Notes: generated by a model not told the origin, from the letters alone. 64,000 bases of DNA from Melastoma dodecandrum (GCA_029817715.1 JARUPY010000397.1:5580001-5644000), one strand, 5' to 3'; counted from the first letter of the stretch, positions 45,661 to 57,146 are shown. Translations and numbers: made by a program.

Positions 45661-48600
45661 GGAAAGTCATGTGATCTCTGATATCCTACAGCGACTTCAG
45701 AAGCATGTTGGGATGACTAGGAAAGTAGGATGCCAGATAGGCAACATCGATTTCGAAATTAGGCCATGTAATAACGTGGACACCGATTTAGGTGGTGTCC
45801 AGAGTCGTGAGTCACTGATGATGCCATGTGACTCACTCGTAGGCGTCAATTTAGGCGAGGCATTGAGCCCTCGAATTGTTTTAATCAGTTCTTCGATGAA
45901 TAAAGAACTTTTCCATTCTGTTAAAGCTACTCTAGAAGAGTTTAAAGATTGTTTCGCTTGGGATTACACTGAGATGCCTGGCCTAGATCGCCGACTTGTG
46001 GAACACAAGTTACCAATCAAAACAGGATTTAAACCAGTCCAACAGGCGCCAAGGAGAATGACTCATGAGGTCACTCAAGCAGTATTCGAGGAAGTCAAAA
46101 AGCTCTTTAAAGCCGGATATATAAGGACATCGAGGTACACTGAATGGATATCCAGTATAGTTCCTGTTATTAAGAAGAATGGCAAGATTAGGGTTTGCAT
46201 CGACTTTAGGGACCTGAATCGTGCCACTCCGAAGGATGAGTATCCTATGCCCATCGCAGATGATTTAGTCGACAAGACTGCAGGGCACCAAATTATGTCC
46301 TTCATGGATGGTTTCTCAGGATATAACCAAATCTTCCTAGCCGAAGAGGATATCCATAAAACTGCGTTCAGATGTCCTTTAGGCATTTTTGAATGGGTAG
46401 TCATGCCATTCGGACTCAAAAATGCTGGGGCAACCTACCAACGGGCCATGAACGCTATATTTGATGCCTTGATTAGCAAAACGGTCGAAGTATACATAGA
46501 CGATATAGTGGTCAAGTCACAAGACGAGAAGTCACATGTTAATGACCTTAGAAATGCTTTCATTCAAATGAGAAAGCACCAGCTCAAACTAAATCCTCTC
46601 AAATGTGCCTTCGGAGTCAGAGCAGGACATTTCCTAGGTTTCTTAGTTCATCAACGTGGCATAGAAGTCGACCAGAACAAAGTGAACGCCATTCAAAGAT
46701 TGAACCCTCCGAGTAATAAGAAACAGTTACAGGCTTTCTTAGGAAGGGTCAATTACCTAAGGCGATTTATTGGTAACGTCGCTGGACGGACAAAAATTTT
46801 CTCGACTTTATTAAAGGCGAAGGGAAATTTTGTATGGAGCAACGAACACCAAAAAGCATTTGAAGGCTTAAAGGAGTACTTAATGAAACCGCCTGTGCTT
46901 GCCCCTCCTCGGATAGGAAAGCCCTATCTGCTTTACGTGGCAGCGACCGAATCAGTCATCGGCGCCATGTTAGCCCAAGAGGCAGAGGACAAAACTGAGA
47001 GAGCAGTCTACTATCTGTCAAGACAACTGACTGCTACAGAAAAGCGCTATACAATTAAGGAGAAGTTGTGCCTGTCAGTCTTTTATGCTGTTAAGAAGCT
47101 GAGACATTATATCGGAACCCAAGAGGTTCATGTTATTGCCAAGTCTCCAATCATAAAATACTTTTTCGAAAGTCCCCTATTGACTGGAAGAATTAGTAAA
47201 TGGAGCTTGGTCCTGTCCGCATACGATCTGCGTTTCAAACCTCAACAGTCGGTGAAAGGGCAGGCCTTAGCCGACTTCTTAGTAAATCACGATCCATCTA
47301 CATTAATCGATCAAGAGGAATCCCTTGAGGATGTCTGGCAAGCTTGGTTTGATGGATCTTCGGCAAAATCCGGCGTAGGTATAGGCCTCCATATACTTTC
47401 GCCATTAGGAAAGGACGTTCGCCTAGCATATCGTTTGTCGGCGACTCATACAAACAACGCGACCGAGTATGAGGCGTTGATCACGCTCTTGAAGGAATTG
47501 TTAGCCTTGGGAGCCAGGAAAGCCAGAGTAATGGGAGACTCTCAACTGGTTATTAACCAGGTGAACGGCGACTCTCTATGTCAGGAGAAACTCGCACCCT
47601 ATCATCAAGTCGCTCAAAGGTTGGTTAAGCGGTTCGAAGCAATTACTTTCCTCTTTGTAGGCCGGGAGGAGAACACAATCGCTAACGACTTAGCCCAAAA
47701 AGCTTCAGGGTACAAGCCTAGAGGAGGAAGCGATTGTATCCCAGAAATAGCTTCCCACCTAGCTCCCCAAGGCGACGCGTTCACTCTGAACATAATGACA
47801 AACGATAAAGATTGGAGGAGGCCAATCACCGACTTCCTATCCAACCCAACGCAAAAGGCGAGCCAAAGAATCAAAACTCAGGCCTTGTCGTATACCCTTA
47901 TGGATGGGGTACTTTACAGAAAGACCAAAGAAGGAGTCCTACTAAGGTGCGTCGACTTAGACGAAGCGACCCCAATTATGTTGGAGACTCACCAGGGTTT
48001 ATGCGGGTCTCACCAATCTGGCACCAAAATGTCTTGGACCATCCAAAGACATGGTTTTTACTGGCCATCAATGCTAAAGAACTGCATAGAAATGGCTAGG
48101 GGATGCCAAGAGTGTCAAAAACATGGTCCGGTGACAAGGGCCCCAGCGTCCAACTTAGTCCCAGTCATAAAACCTTGGCCATTTAGAACTTGGGCCCTGG
48201 ATATAATCGGAGAAATTCACCCACACTCGAGTAAAGGCGATGCCTACATTCTAGTCGCCACTGACTACTTTACTAAGTGGGTTGAGGCTCAAGTATATAA
48301 GAAAATTGACCACAAAGAGGTGATCGACTTTCTCAGATCTTCCATCATTTACAGGTTTGGGATTCCCCAGAATATTGTAGTAGACAATGCCACCGTTTTC
48401 AATAATGAGAAGGTGCGTGAATTCGCTGCCGAGTTCAACTTTTCAATCACTAATTCGACACCTTATTACCCCCAGTCGAATGGACAAGCCGAAGCTACTA
48501 ATAAGCTCATAAAGAATAACATTCAGAAAATGGTTGGTGCACATCCAAGAGAATGGCACAAACTATTACAAGACACCTTGTGGGCTCTAAGAGTCACCAA

Positions 48601-49105
48601 GAGAGGCAGCACAGGAGAAGCCCCTTTTTCGCTAGTATATGGGCAAGATGCTGTCCTACCTATTGAGATTCGATACAAGTCGCTCAGGGTAGCTCATCCT
48701 GATTTGCAAGACGAGGCAATGTACCTCGCTTTAGAAGAATTGGAAAAGAAGCGACTCGACGTAATAGATAGACTCGAGGTACACAAGCAGAGAATTGCTA
48801 GGCATTATAATAAAAAAGTTGTCCATAAGCGCTTCAAAGTGGGCGACTTAGTATGGAAGATGATCCTACCTCTCAAATCAAAGGACCAAGTCCTGGGAAA
48901 GTGGTCTCCTAATTGGGAGGGCCCATATGAAGTGTGCGAAACATACTCATCTAATACGTATCGACTCATGACCAGAGAAGGGGATAGGCACCCATTGAAG
49001 GTCAATGGTAAATACCTTAAACCCTACCGCACGACTATCTGGGAAGCTCATCATAAAATCCTAAGACAAAGGACTCCATTAATTTGGGAAGCGCTTAATT
49101 TCTAA
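45650..49105 (+). CDS. pol polyprotein of copy B (RT, RNase H x2, integrase)
   Basis: 1151 residues with no stop, and the same domains as in copy A: RT with YIDD, a degenerate first RNase H, an archaeal-type second RNase H with FDGSS/TEYEAL/GDSQL, and integrase with HHCC and DDE residues. It differs from copy A at a handful of residues, none of them catalytic as far as I can see. The start is set by the ATG overlapping the gag-pro stop. Confidence 0.95.
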   Translation: MDSEESHVISDILQRLQKHVGMTRKVGCQIGNIDFEIRPCNNVDTDLGGVQSRESLMMPCDSLVGVNLGEALSPRIVLISSSMNKELFHSVKATLEEFKDCFAWDYTEMPGLDRRLVEHKLPIKTGFKPVQQAPRRMTHEVTQAVFEEVKKLFKAGYIRTSRYTEWISSIVPVIKKNGKIRVCIDFRDLNRATPKDEYPMPIADDLVDKTAGHQIMSFMDGFSGYNQIFLAEEDIHKTAFRCPLGIFEWVVMPFGLKNAGATYQRAMNAIFDALISKTVEVYIDDIVVKSQDEKSHVNDLRNAFIQMRKHQLKLNPLKCAFGVRAGHFLGFLVHQRGIEVDQNKVNAIQRLNPPSNKKQLQAFLGRVNYLRRFIGNVAGRTKIFSTLLKAKGNFVWSNEHQKAFEGLKEYLMKPPVLAPPRIGKPYLLYVAATESVIGAMLAQEAEDKTERAVYYLSRQLTATEKRYTIKEKLCLSVFYAVKKLRHYIGTQEVHVIAKSPIIKYFFESPLLTGRISKWSLVLSAYDLRFKPQQSVKGQALADFLVNHDPSTLIDQEESLEDVWQAWFDGSSAKSGVGIGLHILSPLGKDVRLAYRLSATHTNNATEYEALITLLKELLALGARKARVMGDSQLVINQVNGDSLCQEKLAPYHQVAQRLVKRFEAITFLFVGREENTIANDLAQKASGYKPRGGSDCIPEIASHLAPQGDAFTLNIMTNDKDWRRPITDFLSNPTQKASQRIKTQALSYTLMDGVLYRKTKEGVLLRCVDLDEATPIMLETHQGLCGSHQSGTKMSWTIQRHGFYWPSMLKNCIEMARGCQECQKHGPVTRAPASNLVPVIKPWPFRTWALDIIGEIHPHSSKGDAYILVATDYFTKWVEAQVYKKIDHKEVIDFLRSSIIYRFGIPQNIVVDNATVFNNEKVREFAAEFNFSITNSTPYYPQSNGQAEATNKLIKNNIQKMVGAHPREWHKLLQDTLWALRVTKRGSTGEAPFSLVYGQDAVLPIEIRYKSLRVAHPDLQDEAMYLALEELEKKRLDVIDRLEVHKQRIARHYNKKVVHKRFKVGDLVWKMILPLKSKDQVLGKWSPNWEGPYEVCETYSSNTYRLMTREGDRHPLKVNGKYLKPYRTTIWEAHHKILRQRTPLIWEALNF

Positions 49106-49193
49106 GAAAATCGTGCTAGGCTTCAGTAACGCTGTTTGGAAGAATGAATTTAGCATAGTGGGCAGAAATTCATTCGAGAAACAAGATATTCGA

Positions 49194-49199
49194 TTTATT
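49194..49199 (-). terminator. polyadenylation signal of the antisense gene, copy B
   Basis: AATAAA on the minus strand, about 35 nt after the antisense stop at 49233, identical to copy A. Confidence 0.5.
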
Positions 49200-49232
49200 C
49201 AGTAAAGCAAAAATAACCGAATTGCGTCGTTC

Positions 49233-52200
49233 TTAGTCCAAGTTTAGCCTCCATAACCCGCCAACGTCTCTAAAATCGCGGGCGAGGGATTTACGAGCTC
49301 GTCGCTTCGCGTTCACCCTGTTTCGCTGGGCATACAGGTCGACGACCTTCTCTCTGTCCTTCTCCGCGCTGGCCTCCAGCTCCTCGATTTCTTGGGTATT
49401 GATCGATGCAAGCTGCCGAGTCAGGTCATTCTTTAGGTTCGTGTAGAACTCTATCTGTCTCTCTGCCTCGGTCAGCTTCTCTTGCACATCAACCAAACGT
49501 TGGCGGGCGTCCTGTGCAGCTTTAGAGGCCTGCTCTCGAGCGTCATTGATCGATCGAATATTCGAGTCGGTCAAGTCGTAGGTGAGCAGGTCGGCGTAGT
49601 AATCCTTCCAATGGGTCCAATACGTCGACCTGAAGTTCTTGCAGGCCCCTAATATTTCGTCTGTGACCCGAGGGGATGTCTCGATCTCCTTCAGCAGCTT
49701 CTGCATCTTCTCAAACTCGTCGACGTTTAAGGGGTCAGTGAGCAGAAGCTGGCAGAATTCCTCAATGTCTTGGTGAAGCTTCATCCATGGGTCGACAGTC
49801 GAGGTCGCTGCAGCAGGAGCCTGCAGAACAAGAAATGAAATGTTGCTAAGGCACAATATCCCCGAACAGTCAACACCTCCATACAATCGAATACTTACTT
49901 CTGAAGGTAGTGAATCCTCGGAACTCTCGCCCGAAGAAGTGGGGGGAGTAGGAGCCTTTTTGCGACCAGCAGTCGCCTTCACTCTCTTCGGACGAGCCTG
50001 TGAAGTGTCGCGGTTAGAACCGCGATAACAACCCCATGCCTTGGGTAAAAGAAGAACACGTACCATTGGTGGCACAGGAGTGGGGACTGAAGAAGAAGGA
50101 ACGCTCTGCTCTTCCTCCTCTCGCATCGACGGAGGGGGCGCTCCCTCTCGCGTCGACCGAATTGAAGGATCGACTACAACTGTAGTAGTTCCTTCTTGTA
50201 GCAGGGCCTCAGGAACCTGCTCCTCCTGGGGTAGAGTGTAATAAAACCAAAGTTCATATATGAACTAGAGTAATATATCCTAGCAGGAAGTCGAGCTCAC
50301 CTCGACATTTGAGGTCGTTGCACCCGTCTCGACTACAACCGGAGTAGGCTGGTCATCACCTCCGGTGGACGCTTCGCCCTAAGCAATATAGTGCGGGTTA
50401 GATACAAAAGTTCAAGATGAAGTAGAACCAGTAGAGTCATACCTCTGTAGTCGCGCCTCGAGCGACACCGACCGTCATTAAGGTCGCAGGCACCGCAGCA
50501 GATGGTGAACTCACTGGGGCCGCCGCTGCTGGCGATCTCGAAGGAGAAGTCGCTGCTACGATAGTCGGCGACTTGGGAAGAGGGGCCGCCACTGAGGCTG
50601 GTACCTTCACCAATTTCCTCCTCTGGGATAAAGGCATCTCTTCGAGATCTCCTGCCTCGATCGCCTTGCGCTTTGGAGCGCTTTTGGGTCGAGCCTTAGA
50701 GGGTTCACCTACAGCTGTCTCCCCGGGGCTCGCCACCTTAGCTTTCCCCTTGCCAGTCGACTTAGGCCTAGAAGGAGCAGGAGCAAGGGGAGCCTTAGGC
50801 TTGGACTTTCCAGAGCCCTGAGGCATCGTCGATCCTGAAAAGAAGAAAGCTCGCGATTACTACTAAGAACCCAATACTCTTAAAGTAAAGCTAAAAGCCT
50901 TTACCTCTCGCTTTGATATGCGCGTCGCTGAGGTAAAAATCAGGCTCTTTGGAGACCTCCAAGAAATGCATCAAAGCCCGCAGCGCTTCATAAGTAGTCG
51001 ACCACAGCACGGTGAAGAATTGTGTGGCGAAACAGGCGGAGGTACCAGACGGGAATTCTATATGGGAGAGCTGCGCCTTTCTGTTGAGCAAGTCGAGGGT
51101 CTTCGGGGAGATCGGCTTGCACACAATTCTCTTCATTCTGTCCCCGCACAAGCCACCGGTAGGGTCGGCAAGTGGAACTGCTGCACCCTGGATGAACCCA
51201 AACTGCCTTGCACACAGCTGAGGATTATAAGCTTCAAAGGTTAGGAAGCCGTCGAAGATAACTGGTAAGTCCCTGCGGGTCAATACCCCATCCCAGAAAC
51301 CATAAGCAGTTTGAAGTTTAACTTCCTGAGCAAACGTCTTGCCGCATGGTGCCCAGCTGCGTCGATCTGCCCTGCCGAGGTCGACGATGTGCTTCATGTG
51401 GCCGGTGATCGATGTCATAAGCCATTGATCCCTCCGCTGACAGCACTGCTCTAAGATAGTCTCCCCATAATAAGCAGACTCGAGGGGCGTCGAAGGGCCC
51501 TTGAACCCAGTCAATCCTGGCATCCACATAGCCGACCAGAGGTGAACTAACCAGAGCAACCCTCCTGCTGGATGTTTTGGAAACGGCTTGATCTGAGTCG
51601 TCGCTCTGTCCAGATCGTGGTAAAGAAGACCCAGAATGAAGGGGCCCCAAGAGATGTCTTCATTAGTCTCCCTCAGAAAGTTGGCCACTGGATAAGCAGT
51701 GTGGCTGACCTTCTTCCCTGGGAAGCAATAGACAAACTTGCTTAACCAGGTGCTGAGGAACTCGACCTCCTCCCGGGCGCCAAAACGCTCAGTCGACAGC
51801 TTTTCATCTGGCCCTTTGCCTACTGAGGCCATTTTTAAGTGCCTGTTTACCACCTCCATGTACTGGAGGGCGCCCTTGGGATTAATATCGCCTGCCTGAG
51901 AATATTGACGAACAGGGAGGCTATTGACTTTGCACCTGGTCAAAATCTTCACATCTGCCAATGTAACAGACATGGGACCCTCCGGGAAATAGAAGCAATT
52001 GACGGCAGAATTCCAGAAAGGCAACATTGCCGAGCAAACTCTAGGATCACAGCTCTTATCTGCTACGGACATCCTAAAGAACCTCAGGATCTTCTGATTC
52101 CTAAACTTTTCTGTGAAGTGCTCCTCCCACATCTCGAGCCATTCCACCATCTCAGATTTAGACGCAGAAGGAAAACACAAGAAGGATCCCTGACCTTCCC

Positions 52201-52405
52201 ATTTGAGGGGATCGACAAAGTTGGGATGGCAAATCGGGATGGGCTTCTCAGTGATGAGATAGTTGAGCGGCACCGTCCCCGGGAAAAGATGCTCCGGCAG
52301 GATAGGTCCGAGAGCGACGCCAGATCCTTGTTCCTCCGCGACCGGAATGGGTCCGGCTGGTCCCGCACGCTGATTATGGAGCTCGAAAGACTCAAAAGTC
52401 GACAT
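49233..52405 (-). CDS. antisense six-exon plant mobile domain (PMD) gene carried by copy B
   Basis: The exons on the minus strand are 52405-50905, 50834-50443, 50378-50301, 50225-50064, 49997-49899 and 49820-49233. All five GT-AG introns, splice sites, frame and stop are kept, again giving 939 residues. It differs from copy A by scattered substitutions concentrated in exon 3/intron 2 and the 3' part of exon 1, none creating a stop. Exon 3 begins Gly-Glu-Ala-Ser here versus Ala-Ala-Ala-Ser in copy A. Domain layout is PMD (exon 1), low-complexity Pro/Ala/Lys (exons 2-5) and coiled coil (exon 6). Survival of every splice site and the frame in two copies argues for a functional gene and not chance open frames. 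Confidence 0.83.
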
Positions 52406-52539
52406 CTTTTCAAGGATCGGAGTATTTTTAAGGAGGGAGACGAAGAGTTTTCTCAGAAATGAGGGTTTCTGGTTTCTTGGAGAAGATGGAGAAGTGTTGA
52501 GCAAGGAAGGAAAGTGCGGGAAAAGGACGACGATTCTCC

Positions 52540-52547
52540 TTTATATA
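52540..52547 (-). promoter_or_regulatory. TATA box of the antisense gene, copy B
   Basis: TATATAAA on the minus strand, 135 bp before the antisense ATG at 52405, identical to copy A. Confidence 0.6.
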
Positions 52548-52587
52548 GGGTATGATTTTTGCTGAGTCGGCATAGCCAACCCAGCAT

Positions 52588-52598
52588 AAAAAGGGGGG
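52588..52598 (+). promoter_or_regulatory. polypurine tract of copy B
   Basis: AAAAAGGGGGG, four bases before the 3' LTR at 52603. Confidence 0.85.
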
Positions 52599-52602
52599 CT
52601 TA

Positions 52603-53577
52603 TGTTGACATGGCAATTAATTTTGGGCCTGGGTTTAGAACAGGAACCCAGTACTCCCTCAAGTAATACTTCGAGCCCAAGACGTAATCGTCTAGGCCGA
52701 CTCACGATGAAATCGACTCGGTCGATTTATGACAAAGTCGACTAGGTCGACTAATAAACGGGGTCGACTAAGTCGACTCACGATGAAGGAACATGGTGAT
52801 CAAAGCCAATCAAGATGACTTAACAGTAGTTAGGTCTACTAGTAGAGTCGAATCGACGGAATCCTGGATAAAGTCGACCAAGTCGATCGCAGTCCGTACA
52901 GGTCGGTCAAGTCGACGAGGTTGGAATAAATTTATTCATTTTTAATCACGTTTGCTAAAGATCGTAACTGATCTTAAATATCCAGGAACGTGATCCCATA
53001 TAACAAGGGGGGTGTTGATACACTCCCACGACATTAGGGATCACGATCTGTAACACCGTCTATAAAAGATTTATCTGTTACGCGTACAAATCCTCTATAA
53101 ATAGCAGAGGGATTTTCCAAAACAGGGGACGGATACACCCAGCCAAAACACTGAAGTTTGTTCGTCAACCTTAGGAAATTAGACACCTTGACCCGGTTCA
53201 TCGGTCAACCCCCCTTTCCACCAGCAGAGTGAGCTCGTAGGGCCTTTGCCGTCATCTCCCCGCCAGCGACACCACCGACGGAGTGAGCTCGTAGGGCCTT
53301 CGTCACAGCCTCCCGCCAGCAACCACCACCGACGGAGCGAGCTTCCAAGGCCTTCGTCACAAGTTCCCCACCGTCACGGATTTCCACGACGTTGTCAATA
53401 CTTGCACTTGTTTTCCGTTTTTCAATGGCTGTAAGCCCTGTTTCCTTTACTCATTAAGATTGTAAGACTTGTATTTAATTTCAATAAAATTGTGCATCTT
53501 CTTACTGGCGACCACAATACAATTACTGTGAGTCCATTGCCAAATATTTCCGACGTGATCCGTTTCGTGCGCGAACA
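52603..53577 (+). repeat. 3' LTR of copy B
   Basis: 975 bp. It differs from its 5' partner at about five positions, including A to C in U3 (near 52718), two changes near 53010-53017, A/G at 53058 and A to G near 53494. Confidence 0.95.
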
Positions 53578-53582
53578 CGACC

Positions 53583-55459
53583 TGTCTAGAGATCGGCCGC
53601 CCAACCGAGCCCTCTTGCAGCAGACCTCCTCTGGCGACGACCCATCCAGATCTCGCAACGATGGACTTCCCCGTTTCCTCCGGTGCCCCTCAGACAACAC
53701 GGCAGCGATCCTTCCTCGCCGTCATCTTCAGATCCGGCCCAGCAACCGGCGGCAAGCAGACAACCCTCCTCCCCGGCGTTCCCAAGCTCGGCAACGTAGT
53801 TGGGCCCCCCCGACGACGGAACCCCCCCAGATCTTGACTTTGGTGGCCGCTATCCACCCAAATCCGGCCCAGCAACCCACCTCCCTCCTCTGGCAAACCC
53901 CGGTGCCATTCCGAGTCTGGGTTCCAAGGATGTCGCCCGCGTACCTCGACCAGTCGACCATCATCGCCATCCCAAGACGAGCCCATCTCCGGAGTCTTCT
54001 TTGAGCAGGCGGGTCTTCTCCAATGCCCGCTCCGACCGAGGCCGCATGGAAGGAATTGGGTCGCTACTTCGTCTGAATCATGGGTTTATCTGACAAAGTT
54101 TCGACAGCTATTGAAAGGTAATTTTTTTCATTTATTTATTATCATCGTTATTTTATTCAATCCGAATGATCCTATGCTAAATCTATAACTTTTACGATAG
54201 TTCACTTATTCTTCCAAAGATTGTTCATATTTGACATTTCAACCTTCAACAATCGCTAGACAATTTATTTAGGATTTTGGTTAAATGCGTTTATTTTCTT
54301 GTGTCCTTTGTTTGTCAAAATTTTAAATTCTTATGAACTTAGTATGACTTCATTCTTGTTTACCTACATAAAATTAATATGTTTCGAATATTATTAACCT
54401 CCGTCTTTCTTTTTGTTTTGCATGTAAAACACGGTGGAATTTCGAGAATGTTTACGATCATATATGCCAATTGAACATCTCCGGTCAGAACGGTAAGACA
54501 AGCCTTACTCTTCTCAATTCGATCGAATTTTATTCAAGTTTAACAATACTAAGCACACTCGTATTTTTCTTTGCATGTACACCGAGTATTTAATCTCGGA
54601 AGGATCAACTTCAACTCTTTTTCGAAGATTAACTCGAAGGCACGTGCATCAAACCGCGTGGATTTACCACGGCCTAAAAACCGCCGGTCCGAAGACTTAA
54701 AGCGGCCTCAACCTCAATCAAAGGTACAAAGGGGAGGTGCAGGCTTCCCCGAATTAAAATTTAAGCCCACTTGTAACGGATTGCTGGCCCAAGTGTATAG
54801 GTCCGCAATCATCGCCCTTCCCCGCCCCTTTTGTCTCAATACTTGCCTGTGATTGTGCGTTTGCTTAGGCTTTAGGATTGACGTCGCATGATTGAATTTT
54901 AATCAAACAAACCTAAATTCGGGTCCAACGCCCGTAAAATGTCGATAAGAGTCCGGCCTACTCCCGGATCGGGCCCAACACCCGTCAATCAAAAGTCAAA
55001 TTTTTTGGACAAATCACCACCTTTTTCGCATGTTTAATAATGTAAAAGTTAGTAAATATGAATCCCCGAACCCTACTCTGATTTTTCCGACTTAAATCAT
55101 ACTTTTAAAAATTAAGTCGGTGGCGACTCTGAACAGTTTACCTAAGTTAAACCACGCCCTTTTTTCGGAGCCATTTAGGATGGGTGGCGACAATACGAGC
55201 CGCTCCTTGAGCCTTCCCTAAAATTCACGAGCGAGGTCTTACGCAGTCTTTCGCCCGTCACCTTCAGGGAACTGAAGATGGTTGGCGAAATATTTCGCAG
55301 ATCCGTTCGTGAATCAAGGGAAGGCCCAACCCGATTCCCTTCCGCTGCGTCCGGCGTTCGAGCCATGACGTCGACCGGATTGGGCATCGGGGGAGCGAGC
55401 CCGGATCCTCGGGTTGCCCGAACCGCCGCGTGCGTGCTAGGCCGGAGGGCGCGCGTACA
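53583..55459. other. right part of the 38009-55459 insertion
   Basis: A GC-rich, coding-like but frame-broken stretch (to about 54100) is followed by AT-rich DNA. A final 600 bp follows with repeated phrases such as GGGTCCAACGCCCGT and GGGCCCAACACCCGT, and GGTGGCGACTCTG / GGTGGCGACAATA. The last part looks like LTR or leader sequence of a gypsy-type element. I see no intact gene. Confidence 0.4.
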
Positions 55460-55464
55460 GAGTT

Positions 55465-56500
55465 GACAAAATATTGTTGATGCTTTAGAAGAATTTCTAT
55501 TGGCCTCATATGGAGAAGCAAGTGAGAAGTCTTATCTCGAGATGTGCTATCTGCCTCCAAGGGAAGATCCGAGTCCAACCTCAAGGATTGTATACTCCAC
55601 TTTCAGTCCCTGAGTGACCATGGGAACATGTGAGTATGAATTTTGTGTTGGGTTTACCCAGGATGCAGCGAAGGAAGGATTCGATCATGGTTGTGGTCGA
55701 TAGATTCTCGAAGATGGCACACTTCATTCCATGCCAGAAAAAGGATGATGCAACCAACATAGCGGATTTATATTTTCAAGAAGTGCTAAGGCTGCATGGA
55801 GTACCCAAGTCGATCGTATCAGATCGCGACGTGAAGTTTCTAAGCTATTTCTAAAAGGCGTTGTGGCACAAGTTACGAACTAAGCTCGTTTTTAACACGA
55901 CGTATCATCCGCAGACCGACAGACAGACAGGGGTTGTTAATCGAACCATGACTGTAATTCTTCGAACTTTGATCTCGAAGAATCAGAAGGAGTGGGATGT
56001 GAAGCTTGCTCATGCTGAGTTCGCCTACAACAGAGTCCCGAGCTCAACAACCAAGTTCTCACCCTTTGAGGAAGTCTATGGCCTCAACCCTATAATTCCT
56101 GTCCATCTAATGCCATTATCAAGTGTGAAGACAGTCAACCGAGATGCCGAAGAGCGCGCTAAGGAGATAAGATTGCTTCATGAGAAGATTCGTGCTCAGA
56201 TCGAGAAAAATAATCTTCGATATCAGGAGAGAGCAAATCGCGGGAGGAGAGCGAAGGTTTTTCAGTTAGGAGACTTAGTATGGATTCACCTGAGGAATGA
56301 GTGATTTCCCGCAAAGAGGAAGAACAAGTTGATGCCTCGAGCCGATGAACCTTTCAAGATCATCGAGCGCATCGACGACAACGCCTACAAGGTTGATCTT
56401 CCTAGAAAGTATGGAGTTTCTGCTACTTTCAATGTAAAGGATCTCATTCCGTTCGAAGACGATGATCCAACGAGTTTGAGGACAAACTCTCTTCGATAAG
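55465..56500 (+). pseudogene. integrase part of the outer chromovirus
   Basis: It resumes exactly where 38008 breaks off, with the HHCC region (LISRCAICLQGK). The DDE core follows ([33 protein letters not shown]), then a C-terminal GDLVWIHLRNE and FNVKDLIPFEDDDP tail typical of chromoviruses. Stops interrupt it near 55612, 55852 and 56302. A polypurine stretch (AAGGGG, about 56498-56503) precedes the right LTR. Confidence 0.85.
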
Positions 56501-56505
56501 GGGAC

Positions 56506-57144
56506 GATAATACAAGGACGATCGTCGTTTCGCCCACATCTTTCGCTTCGCCCGCATCTCAACTAACGTCACCTACTGGAGGCCTCAACTTGCTGGTCAT
56601 CGAATAAGCGAGGCGACAAGAGGAGCACCGAGCGGCACGACTCTCAGGCAGTAAAAGGCAACCAGGCGACGAGCAGCCCAACTTTATTGTCATTCCATGG
56701 ACAGCCTATATAAGCCCTTACATTGTAAGAGTTACAGATGAATGCAGACTTTTAAATCTAGATTAAACTTTTGTTTTTTGTATCCAAAGGAGTGGATTCT
56801 CTTTCGACCTCGTTCTTCATTTGGTGGATTCCAAGTATAGATTGAGTAGATTGTATCAACCGGTGGTGGTGTGCCTGTATCCTCCATGTTGTTCCTCGCC
56901 CTCGTTATTGTTCACGGTTGTGCGTCTATTTCCGTGTGACAAGCGAGTTCTATCCGAGTCTTCTTTCACGGTGGTGTATCTATATCCGTGGAGGTTGATC
57001 TCAACCTATCCTTCATACCATCCATTCAGCCATCCGCTTCATTTTCTATCCTTCCGACCATTCCCATGTCACTCCATTCCGCATCCTTAGTGACGTCCTC
57101 ATCATTTTGGTATTGGAATCATCTATTCCTTGCCAGACCCCGCA
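56506..57144 (+). repeat. right LTR of the outer chromovirus
   Basis: It aligns with the left LTR except for a deletion of about 370 bp. It ends CCTTGCCAGACCCCGCA and is followed by host PDI-like sequence. Confidence 0.8.
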
Positions 57145-57146
57145 TC

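Larger units (their letters stand above)
40669..53577 (+). mobile_element. complete Ty3/gypsy Tat-lineage LTR retrotransposon, copy B
   Basis: 12,909 bp, TG to CA, with a perfect target duplication CGACC (40664-40668 and 53578-53582). It has the same organisation as copy A, but gag-pro is intact. The two LTRs differ at about 5 of 975 positions. All recognisable parts needed for transposition (two LTRs, primer site, polypurine tract, open gag-pro, open pol) are present, so it looks structurally autonomous. It also carries an intact antisense PMD gene. It lies inside the 38009-55459 insertion and is therefore the youngest layer of the nest. Confidence 0.96.
38009..55459. mobile_element. TG...CA-bounded insertion of unresolved class, 4.5 kb without copy B
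   Basis: The ends are TGTAATACCTC and GCGCGTACA, with a 5-bp duplication GAGTT (38004-38008 and 55460-55464) that interrupts the chromovirus integrase. The ends and duplication size suggest an LTR-type integrase, but I find no second copy of the left end near the right end. Copy B is nested inside. Right-hand sequence includes GGTGGCGACTCTG and GGTGGCGACAATA, which resemble retrotransposon leader or primer sites. The left part holds glutamine-rich and proline-rich coding-like debris. It could be a non-autonomous LTR element with captured host sequence. Confidence 0.6.
33763..57144 (+). mobile_element. degenerate Ty3/gypsy chromovirus (outer element of the nest)
   Basis: The left LTR is at about 33763-34747 and the right LTR at about 56506-57144. 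They share most of their sequence, but the right one lacks about 370 bp in the middle. The primer-binding site after the left LTR is TGGTATCAGAGC (34754-34765), complementary to initiator methionine tRNA. Gag, protease, RT and RNase H lie left of the inner insertion and integrase lies right of it. Several stops and frameshifts show it is dead. The CCHC knuckle (CFKCQGIGHMVSEC) and C-terminal region resemble the CRM/chromovirus group. Exact LTR ends are uncertain by about 10 bp and I see no clean target duplication. Confidence 0.88.

Noticed and set aside
53492..54004. A 170-residue plus-strand open frame across the copy B 3' LTR end
   Set aside because: It starts in the LTR and crosses the insertion junction. 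It cannot be an original gene.
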